A stretch of DNA of 64,000 bases from Aminobacter ciceronei. GTDB lineage: Bacteria > Pseudomonadota > Alphaproteobacteria > Rhizobiales > Rhizobiaceae. The DNA lies in assembly GCF_014138625.1 (NCBI RefSeq), contig NZ_JACJHY010000027.1, positions 41,337 to 105,336 on the forward strand, written 5' to 3'. The notes below the pieces were generated by a model that made no database searches, was not told where the DNA came from, and worked only from the letters and a program-made list of their open reading frames with translations. This document shows positions 26,997-35,871 of the stretch, one piece after another. A program made the position numbers and the translations under genes. Position 1 is the first letter of the stretch, and every line of letters begins with the position of its first letter.

Positions 26997-28304
26997 ATGC
27001 GGGAACAAGCTGTGCGCGATTTTCCAACTGCATCCATAGCAGACCTCGTCTCTGGGCAGCCCTTTGCACTCACCGGGGGAGCTGTCATTCAGACAGACGG
27101 CTCGCAAGCGGTCAGCGACATCATAGTCGGGGCGGATGGACGCTTTGTCGCAATCGGGCCGTCCCTGGACACCAGGTCCTGCAGCGCCTGCGTCGACATT
27201 ACAGACATGCTGGTTTCGCCAGGTTTCGTCGATGTGCACCAGCACCTCGACAAGACCGGAGTACTGCACTTTACCCCCAATCCTTCCGGCACGCTCCAAG
27301 GCGCCCGCGAGGCATTCGCCAAATATGCCCGAACCGCCGGTCCCGATGACATCCACAAGCGGGCGATGCGCACCATCAGGCGGTGTCTTTCCCGCGGCAC
27401 GACCGCCATTCGCAGCCACGTCAACGTCGACAAGGATGCCGGCTTCCATGGCATTGAGACGCTGGCAGGCGTGCGCGACGGGGCGCGAGATGACATCACT
27501 CTGCAGCTCGTGGCCTTCATGACACCGCATCCCGGCCAGGACTTCGACTGGCTGACCGAGAATATCGATGGCGCCGTGGCGCTCGCCGATGCAGTGGGTG
27601 GCACGCCTGCTGTCTCGGAAGACCCACCACGCTACCTCGACATGTTGTTTTCCGCCGCCGTCAAGGCGGGAAAACCGGTCGATCTGCATCTCGATGAACA
27701 TCTCAATGCCGATGTGCATCTGCTTGATGCAGCTCTCGAGCGGGTCGAGCGCTTCGGCATGCAGGGCCGCACCGTATTCAGTCACGTCTCTGTGCTGAGT
27801 GCCCTGCCCCGCAAGGAATTCCAGCGTATCGCAGAGCGTCTTCTTGCGCTTGATGTCGGCGTCGTCACATTGCCAGCGGCGAACCTCTACCTGCAGGGCC
27901 GCGACGCCGAGATGTTGCCGCCGCGCGGCCTGACGCGCGTTGCCGAGCTCTACCGCGCCGGCGTCACGATTGCCGCGGCGTCGGATAACATCCAGGACCC
28001 TTTCGTGCCAACGGGCTCGGGCGACATGCTGGAAATCGCGCGCTGGACATTGCTCGCCGGCCATCTTCGGGGGGATGAGCTTGCTGCTGCCCACCGCATG
28101 ATCACGACGTCGCCAGCCCGCCTGATGAGTCTCGGCAAGGAGCACGGCCTCAAGGCCGGCGCCCGCGCCGACTTCGTCATCGCCGACTGCACCGACACCG
28201 ACACGCTGGTTGCCGGCGGACCAGACCGGGCCTTCGTCTTCTCGAAGGGTCGTCTCGTCTCACAGAGCACAACCGACACCGTTCGCTTGAAGGAGAACGC
28301 ATAA
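26997..28304 (+). CDS. Amidohydrolase, cytosine-deaminase-like
   Basis: A 435-residue metal-dependent hydrolase. The N-terminal HxH is in VDVHQHLDKTG (near residue 78-80), a third ligand in VDLHLDEHLNAD (near 235), another histidine in VFSHVSVLSALP, and the catalytic aspartate in AAASDNIQDPFVPTGSGDML, which mirrors cytosine deaminase (HDDVFDPWYPLGTANM). Likely role: hydrolytic deamination of a pyrimidine or related amino-heterocycle. It heads an operon with a BMP-type ABC importer (51 bases to the next gene), fitting uptake and deamination of a nucleobase-like compound. The ribosome site at ATG 26997 is weak. Confidence 0.8.
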   Translation: MREQAVRDFPTASIADLVSGQPFALTGGAVIQTDGSQAVSDIIVGADGRFVAIGPSLDTRSCSACVDITDMLVSPGFVDVHQHLDKTGVLHFTPNPSGTLQGAREAFAKYARTAGPDDIHKRAMRTIRRCLSRGTTAIRSHVNVDKDAGFHGIETLAGVRDGARDDITLQLVAFMTPHPGQDFDWLTENIDGAVALADAVGGTPAVSEDPPRYLDMLFSAAVKAGKPVDLHLDEHLNADVHLLDAALERVERFGMQGRTVFSHVSVLSALPRKEFQRIAERLLALDVGVVTLPAANLYLQGRDAEMLPPRGLTRVAELYRAGVTIAAASDNIQDPFVPTGSGDMLEIARWTLLAGHLRGDELAAAHRMITTSPARLMSLGKEHGLKAGARADFVIADCTDTDTLVAGGPDRAFVFSKGRLVSQSTTDTVRLKENA

Positions 28305-28354
28305 GCCGAGAGCAACTCCGGGGGGATTGGACCTCAATCTAATGGGAGAATGGG

Positions 28355-29347
28355 ATGAAGAGCACTGCATTTTCACGTCGTTCGCTGCTTGCCTCCACTC
28401 TCGGATCGGCCCTTGCCGGCATGGTCTGGCTAGACCATGCCCATGCCGAAGATTTCAAGATGGGCCTCCTGGTCCCCGGTAGCGTCGCGGAGGAAGGCTG
28501 GAATCGGATCGCCTACGACGCGCTGAAGCGAGTGGAAAAGGAGCTCGGCGCCAAGATCAGTTATGTCGAGCTGGCCGAGAACCCAGCCGCCTTCGAAAAG
28601 GCGTTCCGCGACTATGCAAGCCAGGGCTATCAAGTCGTTCTGGGCCATGGCTTCCAGTTCCAGGACGCCGCCCTCACGACGGCTGAGGATTTCCCCGACA
28701 CCGTTTTCCTCATCTCGTCGAGCAGCGTACATGAAGGGAAAGTCATCGGCCTCAATACCGATGCCAGCCAGCCCTTTTACTTGATGGGCGTGATCGCTGC
28801 AAAGATGGGCAAGGGCGCGGGCCTTATCGGTGGCATGGAAATTCCGCCCATCGCGCATGCCTTCGAGGGCTTTCGGAAAGGTGCCGAGAGCGTGAACCCG
28901 GATTACCCCGTGTCCACGGTCTTCATCAACAGCTTCACCGATGCGAGCGCCGCCAAGGAAGCCGCCGTCAGCATGATGGCGCAGGGCGCCGATTTCGTCG
29001 TTCCCAATGCAAATGCAGCGGGACTGGGCGTCATCCGCGCCGCGCAGGAATCAGGCACGCAGTCGGGCACCTTCAGCGTCTATAGCGACTACACCGACGT
29101 CGCCCCCAAGAATATCCTCGGCACGTTCATAGCCGATTACGGTCAAGGCATCGTACGCATCGTCTCGGGCATTCGGGACGGCGCCATGCCGCAAAGCAAT
29201 GTCGATTTCGGCCTGAAGGATAAGGACGTCATAAAGTTCACCTTCAACGACGAAGCCGCCAGATCGATACCGCAAGACCTGCGCAATCACCTTGAAGAGG
29301 TGAGTGCGAAGATCATTGCGGGTGAGATCCAGACACGCGCGAAATAA
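28355..29347 (+). CDS. BMP-family ABC transporter substrate-binding lipoprotein-like protein (copy 1)
   Basis: A 330-residue binding protein of the basic membrane protein (PnrA/Med) family, which usually binds purine nucleosides or related bases. It has a Tat-like signal (SRRSLLASTLGSALAGMVW) with no lipobox cysteine, ending AHA. The mature start DFKMGLLVPGSVAEEGWNRIAYDAL and the motifs GHGFQFQDAA and FLISSSSVHEGKVIGLNTD are family hallmarks. ATG 28355 follows GGGAGAA. It is followed after 39 bases by a close paralogue, so the transporter has two receptors. Confidence 0.88.
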   Translation: MKSTAFSRRSLLASTLGSALAGMVWLDHAHAEDFKMGLLVPGSVAEEGWNRIAYDALKRVEKELGAKISYVELAENPAAFEKAFRDYASQGYQVVLGHGFQFQDAALTTAEDFPDTVFLISSSSVHEGKVIGLNTDASQPFYLMGVIAAKMGKGAGLIGGMEIPPIAHAFEGFRKGAESVNPDYPVSTVFINSFTDASAAKEAAVSMMAQGADFVVPNANAAGLGVIRAAQESGTQSGTFSVYSDYTDVAPKNILGTFIADYGQGIVRIVSGIRDGAMPQSNVDFGLKDKDVIKFTFNDEAARSIPQDLRNHLEEVSAKIIAGEIQTRAK

Positions 29348-29386
29348 GCGCGGTCCCTGGGAACTTATCAAATGGGAGGAAGAGCA

Positions 29387-30367
29387 ATGAGACTTTCACG
29401 CAGAACGTTCGTGGAAGGAGTGGCGGCGCTGACCATCGCCGTGTCCATTCCGGCGATGGCACAGGCCGAAGACTTCAAGATGGGCCTTCTCGTGCCCGGT
29501 AGCGTTTCGGAAGAGGGCTGGAACCGGATCGGCTTCAATGCGCTGAAGGGCGTCGAAGAACAGCTCGGTGCCAAGATCAGCTATGTCGAGCTGCAACAGA
29601 ACCCGGCCTCGTTCGAAAAGGCGTTCCGCGACTATGCCAGCCAGGGCTACAAGGTCATCCTCGGCCACGGCTTCGAATTCCAAGATGCCGCACTGGAAGT
29701 CGCGCTCGACTATCCCGACACCTATTTCCTGATCTCGTCGAGCAGCATCCACGAAGGCAATGTCATCGGCCTCAACACCGATACGAGCCAGCCCTTCTAC
29801 CTCATGGGCGTCATCGCAGCTAAGATGGGCAAAAAGGCCGGCCTCGTCGGCGGCATGGAAATCCCGCCGATCCAGCAGGCCTTTGTCGGCTTCAAGAACG
29901 GCGCCAAGAGCGTCAATCCGGCCTTCCCGATCAGCGAGGCCTATATCGGCAACTTCACCGATACGACCGCTGCCAAGGAAGCAGCCTTGAGCATGATTTC
30001 GCAGGGCGCGGATTTCGTCGTGCCGAATGCTTCGGGTGCGACCGTCGGCGGCTATCAGGCGATCTCGGAATCCGGGCCGGCTGTGCGCTCTTTTTCGATC
30101 TTCAGCGACTTTACCCAGGTAGCACCGAACAACATTCTCGGCCTCTACGTTGCCGACTACGCGCAGGGCGTGGTGGAAGTCGTGCACTCGATAAAGGACG
30201 GGAGCCCGCCTAAGGAAAACATCATCTTTGGCCTGAAGGATCCGAAAGTCATCTCATTCACCTTCCGCGATGACGGTCCGGTCTCCGTGCCCGAAGACAT
30301 CCGCGCCGAGGTGAAGGCGATCAGCGCCAAAATCGCTGCCGGTGAGATCAAGACCGACGCCCAGTGA
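29387..30367 (+). CDS. BMP-family ABC transporter substrate-binding protein (copy 2)
   Basis: A 326-residue paralogue of the preceding gene, clearly similar throughout (DFKMGLLVPGSVSEEGWNRIGFNAL, GHGFEFQDAAL, GLVGGMEIPPI). It also has a twin-arginine-type signal (LSRRTFVEGVAALTIAVSIPAMAQA). ATG 29387 is chosen over ATG 29372 because GGGAGGAAG lies between them. Differences cluster near residues 190-245, as expected if the two copies bind different but related ligands. A strong hairpin follows the stop codon. Confidence 0.88.
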   Translation: MRLSRRTFVEGVAALTIAVSIPAMAQAEDFKMGLLVPGSVSEEGWNRIGFNALKGVEEQLGAKISYVELQQNPASFEKAFRDYASQGYKVILGHGFEFQDAALEVALDYPDTYFLISSSSIHEGNVIGLNTDTSQPFYLMGVIAAKMGKKAGLVGGMEIPPIQQAFVGFKNGAKSVNPAFPISEAYIGNFTDTTAAKEAALSMISQGADFVVPNASGATVGGYQAISESGPAVRSFSIFSDFTQVAPNNILGLYVADYAQGVVEVVHSIKDGSPPKENIIFGLKDPKVISFTFRDDGPVSVPEDIRAEVKAISAKIAAGEIKTDAQ

Positions 30368-30374
30368 CCCGCAA

Positions 30375-30404
30375 GCGCTGTGGCCGGCCCTTCGGCCACA
30401 GCGC
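30375..30404 (+). other. Perfect 12-bp hairpin after the second BMP gene
   Basis: GCGCTGTGGCCG and CGGCCACAGCGC form a perfect 12-pair stem around a six-base loop, eight bases after the stop codon. No T-run follows, so it is more likely an mRNA-stabilising or attenuating element that favours receptor synthesis over the membrane components. Confidence 0.7.
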
Positions 30405-30440
30405 CTTGCTGCGCCTCATACCAACATTCGGACCGGACCC

Positions 30441-31535
30441 ATGGAACAGGTAAACCAGGGAGTGCGTGAGAACGTGTATCCTCAAGCAGCCCAAGCTTTC
30501 GGCCGAACGCTCAGGCAAGCCGTGATCAACGCGGCGACGCCGGCCGCAGCGGTCCTTGTCGCGCTAGCATGCGGCGCAGCCCTTTTGTGGCTGAACGGTT
30601 TCGATGGGAGCGACGTGGTCACAGTGATGATCTTCGGCTCCTTTCAGGACATGCGCTCGGTTGGCGAAATCCTGCTGAAGGCGACGCCGCTGATCTTGAT
30701 CGGCGCTGGCCTCTGCGTCGCCTTCCGCTGTTCGATCTGGAACATAGGCGCCGAGGGCCAGCTCTATGCTGGAGCGATTGCCGCCACATTGGTCGGCACC
30801 AATTTTGACGGGCTTTCCGTCTGGGTGCATGCGCCGCTTGTCATGCTGGCCGGCGCCTTGGCGGGGGCCGCTTGGGCAGGCATTGCCGGCTATCTCAAAG
30901 TACGCTTCCAGGCCAGCGAGATCGTCACAACGATCATGCTCAACTACATCGCGCTGATCCTAACGAGCTATCTCGTCACCGGCCCGATGCGCGATGCAAG
31001 TGCTGCCTATCCTCAATCTGCCCGACTTATCCGCGAAGCTTGGACGCCACGCATCGTCTCCGACATGCGCCTCCATATCGGTATCATCGTCGCCGTCGTT
31101 CTGGCAGTCGCGCTCTACATCTTTCTTCAGCGCAGCAGCCGCGGCTTTTCACTCCGCGTCGTTGGTCTCAATCCATACGCAGCCCGCTATGCCGGTATGC
31201 AGGTCGCCCGCAACGTAATGATCGCAATGTGCATTTCCGGTGCAATGGCGGGGCTGGCCGGCGCCTTCGAAGTGGCGGGTGTCACGCACCGCCTCTACCA
31301 GAACATTTCGCCGGGCTACGGTTTCGAAGGGATCGCGGTCGCGCTGCTTGCCGGCAACAACCCCCTGGCGGCGATCGTTTCGGGCGGGCTCTTCGCGACC
31401 CTTCGCTCCGGCTCGGAGGTGCTGCAAATCACCTCGCAGGTGCCGCAGGTCCTCGTTTTGATCATACAGGGTATCGTCATTCTCTCGGTCGTCGCCTTCA
31501 CCAGGCTGCGCGACATCCGCAGGATCGTGGCTTGA
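30441..31535 (+). CDS. BMP-type ABC transporter permease 1
   Basis: A 364-residue inner-membrane permease of the branched-chain/ribose (BPD_transp_2) family. Signature regions are LKATPLILIGAGLCVAFRCSIWNIGAEGQLYAGA, VRFQASEIVTTIMLNYIALILTSYL and LRVVGLNPYAARYAGM, all typical of nucleoside importers such as NupP/YufP. About nine helices are visible. ATG 30441 lacks a strong ribosome site, and the 73-base gap to the second receptor gene contains the hairpin. Confidence 0.87.
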   Translation: MEQVNQGVRENVYPQAAQAFGRTLRQAVINAATPAAAVLVALACGAALLWLNGFDGSDVVTVMIFGSFQDMRSVGEILLKATPLILIGAGLCVAFRCSIWNIGAEGQLYAGAIAATLVGTNFDGLSVWVHAPLVMLAGALAGAAWAGIAGYLKVRFQASEIVTTIMLNYIALILTSYLVTGPMRDASAAYPQSARLIREAWTPRIVSDMRLHIGIIVAVVLAVALYIFLQRSSRGFSLRVVGLNPYAARYAGMQVARNVMIAMCISGAMAGLAGAFEVAGVTHRLYQNISPGYGFEGIAVALLAGNNPLAAIVSGGLFATLRSGSEVLQITSQVPQVLVLIIQGIVILSVVAFTRLRDIRRIVA

Positions 31536-31670
31536 AAAATGGAAACTCCCGCAAGGCGCCTAAGCCCTGAGGGAAAACAAAACTTTGGAGCATTTGCGCA
31601 ATTCCCGGGCAGGACCACTTCACGCACCTTGCCGGAATTGCTCTAGGCGACCTTCCTGAGGGGTATCTCC

Positions 31671-32603
31671 ATGGACGACATGATGTTTCTCACCTTTCTC
31701 GCGACGCTTGCGGGCGCCGCCTGGAGGCTTGCGACCCCCCTGATCTTCGCCTCCATCGGCGAGATATTTTCCGAGCGAGCGGGCGTGCTCAATATCGGGC
31801 TGGAAGGCACCATGCTCGTCGGTGCCTTCTGCGGCTTCGCGGCAGCCTTCGCCACCGGCAGTATCCCGCTTGGCCTGCTGGCCGGCATCGCGGGCGGCAT
31901 GCTGTTCGGGGCGATCTTTGCCTTCTTTACGATCACCATCAAAGCGGACCAAATCGTTGTGGGTGCGGCGCTAAACCTGCTCGGCATGGGTCTCACCGCC
32001 TTCCTGTTCCGTACCTATTACGTCTCGACCGGCAAGGGCATCGAGATCGCGCAGCCCGTGCAGATCCCCTTCCTGAGCGATATTCCCTTTCTTGGCGAAG
32101 CCTTCTTCCGGCAGAACCTCATCGTCTATTCGACGGTCCTCGTCGCGATCCTGGCCAGCCTCGTGCTCTTCCGCACGTCCTTCGGCTTGACGCTCCGCGC
32201 TGTCGGCGAACACCCGAAAGCCGTCGACGTCGCCGGCCGCGATGTTGCGAGCTACCGCTATGCCGCGGTGCTGGTCGGCACCGGGCTCGCCGGCCTCGGC
32301 GGGGCCTTCCTGACGCTCGGGCATTCCAATCAGTTCGTCGAGGGCATCACCTCCGGCCGCGGCTTCATCGCGCTCGCCGTGGTCGTCTTTGCACGCTGGT
32401 CGCCGATTGGGGCGTTCTTCGTCTCGCTGCTCTTCGGCCTGTTCTACGCGCTGCAGCTGATGCTCCAGGCGCAGGCATCCATCGTTGTGCCTTACCAGGT
32501 GCTGCAGGCGCTTCCCTACATCATGACGATCGTCACGCTCGTCGTGGTCCGAGGCAAGGGCGCTGCCCCCAGCAAACTCGGCCAGCCCTACGAGATGAGG
32601 TAA
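31671..32603 (+). CDS. BMP-type ABC transporter permease 2
   Basis: A 310-residue permease similar to NupQ/YufQ. LIFASIGEIFSERAGVLNIGLEGTMLVGAF near residue 25-50 and LRAVGEHPKAVDVAGRDV near 180-195 are the family signatures. ATG 31671 has GAGGGG upstream; ATG 31680 is an alternative. It follows permease 1 after 135 bases, and its stop is five bases before the ATPase gene. Confidence 0.88.
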   Translation: MDDMMFLTFLATLAGAAWRLATPLIFASIGEIFSERAGVLNIGLEGTMLVGAFCGFAAAFATGSIPLGLLAGIAGGMLFGAIFAFFTITIKADQIVVGAALNLLGMGLTAFLFRTYYVSTGKGIEIAQPVQIPFLSDIPFLGEAFFRQNLIVYSTVLVAILASLVLFRTSFGLTLRAVGEHPKAVDVAGRDVASYRYAAVLVGTGLAGLGGAFLTLGHSNQFVEGITSGRGFIALAVVVFARWSPIGAFFVSLLFGLFYALQLMLQAQASIVVPYQVLQALPYIMTIVTLVVVRGKGAAPSKLGQPYEMR

Positions 32604-32608
32604 CGGAC

Positions 32609-34141
32609 ATGTCTCAGAAACCCTTCCTGCGCGTCGAGAACATCCGCAAGCGCTTCGGCCCCATCGTTGCCAGCGACGGCGTGTCACTGGAAATCGAGCA
32701 GGGCGAGATCCACTCGCTGCTGGGCGAGAACGGTGCGGGCAAGAGCGTCCTGATGAGCATGATCTGCGGCATGGTTCGGCCCGACGAAGGCGAGATCGTC
32801 TTCAAGGGCCAGTCCGTGCGCTTTAACAGCCCGCGCGAGGCGATCCGTCAACGCATCGGCATGGTGCACCAGCATTTCATGCTCGTGCCGAACCTGACGG
32901 TGGCGGAAAACTACATTCTCGGCCAGGGATCTCCGTTGCGCGTCATTAACGACATGGACGAGGTCCATGCAAAAATCCGCGAACTTTCGGATCGCTACGC
33001 CCTCGACGTGCGTCCGGACGCCATCATCGAAGACCTTTCGGTCGGCGAGCAGCAGAGAGTGGAAATCCTGAAAGTCCTGTTCCACGGCATCGACCTGCTC
33101 ATCCTCGACGAGCCGACAGCCGTGCTCACCCCACAGGAGACCGACCGCCTGCTCTCGCTGATGGGAGACCTCGCCAAAGACGGCAAGACGGTCGTCTTCA
33201 TCTCGCACAAGCTCGACGAGGTGATGCGCGTCAGCAATCGCATCGGCGTCATGCGCGACGGGCGCGTCGTGCACACGGTCAATGTCGGCGAGACGAATGC
33301 ACGCGAGCTTGCCCGCATGATGGTCGGCCGCGACGTGCGCATGGAGCTGCCGCGCAGCCCTGAACCGCCCGGCCACATCGTGCTGTCGGTCGACAAACTC
33401 ACCTGCCGCGCCGAGACCGGCCTGCCGGCCGTGCGCGGCGTGAGCCTCTACGTGCGCGCCGGCGAGATCGTCGGTATTGCCGGCGTGTCCGGCAACGGTC
33501 AGACGGAACTGTCGCTCGCACTTTCCGGTCTGCTGCCGGTCGACAGCGGCCGCGTGATTTTGAATGGCAAGGACATTACCGGCCTCGACCCGGCCCGCAT
33601 CAATGCCAGCAGCTTCTCACACATCCCGGAGGACCGGCACAAACACGGCATCGTGGCTTCGATGTCGCTGAGCGAAAACACAATCCTCCAGCGCTACGAT
33701 CAGAAGCCTTTCGCCAGCCGCGGTATGTTGAACCGGGGGGTCATCGGCGAGCACACACGCGATCTCATCAAGCGGTTTCGCATAAAAAGCCGCGACGAGG
33801 ATCAGCCGATCGGCGCGCTCTCCGGCGGCAACCAGCAGAAGCTGGTGGTCGCGCGTGAACTTGCCCGCAACCCGGATTTCATCCTCGTCAACCAGCTCGC
33901 CCGGGGCATCGATATCGGCGCCATGGAGTTCGTGATGGAGGAGATGCTTAAACAGCGCGACAACGGCCGCGCCATTCTGCTCATCTCCACCGAACTCGAA
34001 GAACTCTTCGCGATCTGCGACCGTATCCTGGTGATGTTCCACGGCGAAATCCTAGGTGAACTGCCGCCTGACCGAACTCGCCTCGACGAACTTGGTCTGC
34101 TGATGGCCGGCCAGACCAACCAGCCTGCGCTGGCAAGCTAG
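32609..34141 (+). CDS. BMP-type ABC transporter ATP-binding protein
   Basis: A 510-residue double ATPase like NupO/YufO. The first half has Walker A GENGAGKSV, VHQHFMLVPNLTVAEN, signature LSVGEQQRVEI and Walker B LLILDEPTAVLTP. The second half has a degenerate Walker A (GVSGNGQTELS), signature LSGGNQQK and a Walker B lacking the acidic pair (FILVNQLARGIDIGA), so only the first site should hydrolyse ATP. It completes a full importer with two receptors and two permeases. Confidence 0.92.
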   Translation: MSQKPFLRVENIRKRFGPIVASDGVSLEIEQGEIHSLLGENGAGKSVLMSMICGMVRPDEGEIVFKGQSVRFNSPREAIRQRIGMVHQHFMLVPNLTVAENYILGQGSPLRVINDMDEVHAKIRELSDRYALDVRPDAIIEDLSVGEQQRVEILKVLFHGIDLLILDEPTAVLTPQETDRLLSLMGDLAKDGKTVVFISHKLDEVMRVSNRIGVMRDGRVVHTVNVGETNARELARMMVGRDVRMELPRSPEPPGHIVLSVDKLTCRAETGLPAVRGVSLYVRAGEIVGIAGVSGNGQTELSLALSGLLPVDSGRVILNGKDITGLDPARINASSFSHIPEDRHKHGIVASMSLSENTILQRYDQKPFASRGMLNRGVIGEHTRDLIKRFRIKSRDEDQPIGALSGGNQQKLVVARELARNPDFILVNQLARGIDIGAMEFVMEEMLKQRDNGRAILLISTELEELFAICDRILVMFHGEILGELPPDRTRLDELGLLMAGQTNQPALAS

Positions 34142-34404
34142 GCCGCGCTGGAATCCAGCAAAACCAAGACCAAGGTTCGGGTGCTGCCGTGAGCATGCTG
34201 CTGGAGGTGTTTTATCTCGCCGACCGCCACGGTTATCTAGATTGAACTCAAACCGGTCGGGCCGGGTGTGGTATCAGACTGTATCCGGTCCGACGAAGCA
34301 GTGTTGCCAATGGCAGGCCAGACCGAACAGCCGGTGCTGCAGGCTGGACAGGCATAGGGACGGCAGGATTTGATGACATTGGAGAACAGGAGGGCCGCGC
34401 ATCC

Positions 34405-35328
34405 ATGAACATCACCCTGCGGCAACTCAGGGCCTTCATTGCGGTGGCCGACCTTGGCCAGTTCAATCTCGCGGCCCGGAACCTTCACCTCACGCAATCG
34501 GCCGTCAGCATAGTCATTCGAGATCTGGAATCGGAGATCGGCGTACGCCTGTTTGACCGCCACACCCGCATGGTTTCGCTCACTCTCGTGGGCCAGGAGT
34601 TCCTGCCACAAGCCCGTAAGATACTGAAAGACCTGGAACTCGCAGTTGGCGATATGCGCGACAACGCATCGTTGAAACGCGGCCAGGTGACGATCGCCGC
34701 TGCAATCGTGCTCGCAGCGACGATCGTGCCGCCTATCATTGCGGCGTTCGTGAGCATGCATCCCGAAATTCTGGTCAGCATCCGCGACATGCCCGAAGAG
34801 GCGATCAGTCCGGCGCTCAAGCGCAATGAGGTCGATATCGCCATCGGCACGCTCTCGGAAGACGATCCCGAAATCACCGCTACGCCTCTCATGCGCGACA
34901 AGCTCATGCTTGTCTGCCGGGAAGACCATCGCTTCGCCAGGCAAAAATCCGTTCGCTGGGCCGAGTTGAAGGGCGAGACACTTATCACGCTCGCAGCCAC
35001 GAATCCGCTTCGCAGCATTGTCGAGCATAACCTCATCCGTGTTGTGCCCAACTTCCAGCCAAAATACGAAGTGCGCTTCTCGACCACCGCCATCAGCATG
35101 ATCTCCGCCGGCATGGGCGTTGCCGTCTTGCCGGAGAACTCCAGCCAACTGGCGTCAGCAGTTCGTGTAACTACCGTGGATCTCGTCGACCCGACCGTAA
35201 TGCGCAATGTCTCGCTCTTGCAACGGCGCCAGCATAGCTTGTCACCGGCAGCTGAACGTTTGAAAGCGGCCTTCGTGGCGGCGATGCGACCTGAAAACGC
35301 TGGCGCAAGCGCCCTCGGTCGCACTTAG
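34405..35328 (+). CDS. LysR-family transcriptional regulator
   Basis: A 307-residue LysR regulator. The helix-turn-helix spans about residues 5-60 (LRQLRAFIAVADLGQFNLAARNLHLTQSAVS) and the effector domain about 90-295. It is similar in design to the LysR protein at 47814-48710, including LFDRHTR and the EVDIAIGTLSEDDPE/LVDLGLGTVPEDDPE stretch, so the two are probably paralogues. It is co-oriented with the BMP importer operon, 263 bases after the ATPase gene, and faces the Mo-hydroxylase/UbiD operon. It likely regulates one or both. Confidence 0.88.
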   Translation: MNITLRQLRAFIAVADLGQFNLAARNLHLTQSAVSIVIRDLESEIGVRLFDRHTRMVSLTLVGQEFLPQARKILKDLELAVGDMRDNASLKRGQVTIAAAIVLAATIVPPIIAAFVSMHPEILVSIRDMPEEAISPALKRNEVDIAIGTLSEDDPEITATPLMRDKLMLVCREDHRFARQKSVRWAELKGETLITLAATNPLRSIVEHNLIRVVPNFQPKYEVRFSTTAISMISAGMGVAVLPENSSQLASAVRVTTVDLVDPTVMRNVSLLQRRQHSLSPAAERLKAAFVAAMRPENAGASALGRT

Positions 35329-35388
35329 GTGGTGCGATCTAGTCGTCGGCACCTGGTTTTCGGTGAGCCTAAGGCTAGCCTGGACCTG

Positions 35389-35871
35389 TCAGGACGCTCT
35401 GAACATTACGATTTCGCGACTTTCCAGTGCACAGACAGTCTCTTTGGTGACACCTTCGGGCGGTTGACCAAACCATCGCGCCTCATCCAATTGGCCAGAG
35501 GCTGTCACACGCGGTTCACCCGAGAGTATGGAAACCGCATAAGTGATCGAAAGTGTGTGGAGGCCACCAATGTCATCAAACTGGTCATTTATGAAAACGG
35601 CCGAGACTGGCCATGTGAGGATTCCCAGATCGTCGTGAAGGCATCGAACAATCGACATCGCGCAGCTTTCTCCACGCCCGATTTGGCGACCTGGCATCTG
35701 CCACAGACAGTTGGCTGAATTCTTGGATCTGACCAACAGGATGCAGCCACGCTCATTTTTGATCAGCGCGCGAGATGTCAGTTCGATGCGATTTGAGAAG
35801 GGCGGCTCCGCCCTTTGCGGACAGGTACCTTGAATACTGCCGTTTGCTCGTAGCGTGGAAACGCTCTTCAT
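35389..35871 (-). CDS. NUDIX-fold protein with degenerate Nudix box
   Basis: A 160-residue open frame resembling a NUDIX hydrolase: RALIKNERGCILLVRS is the first strand pair, LWQMPGRQIGRGE precedes the helix, and ITYAVSILSGEP..DEARWF ends the fold. The Nudix box should be GX5EX7REUXEEXGU; here the REUXEE segment reads RCLHDD, so three catalytic or metal-binding glutamates are changed. Loss of pyrophosphohydrolase activity, or a regulatory role, is likely. The 5' end overlaps the extended tail of xdhC by 119 bases in another frame, no ribosome site is seen at ATG 35871, and the true start may be further in. Confidence 0.6.
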   Translation of the reverse strand: MKSVSTLRANGSIQGTCPQRAEPPFSNRIELTSRALIKNERGCILLVRSKNSANCLWQMPGRQIGRGESCAMSIVRCLHDDLGILTWPVSAVFINDQFDDIGGLHTLSITYAVSILSGEPRVTASGQLDEARWFGQPPEGVTKETVCALESREIVMFRAS

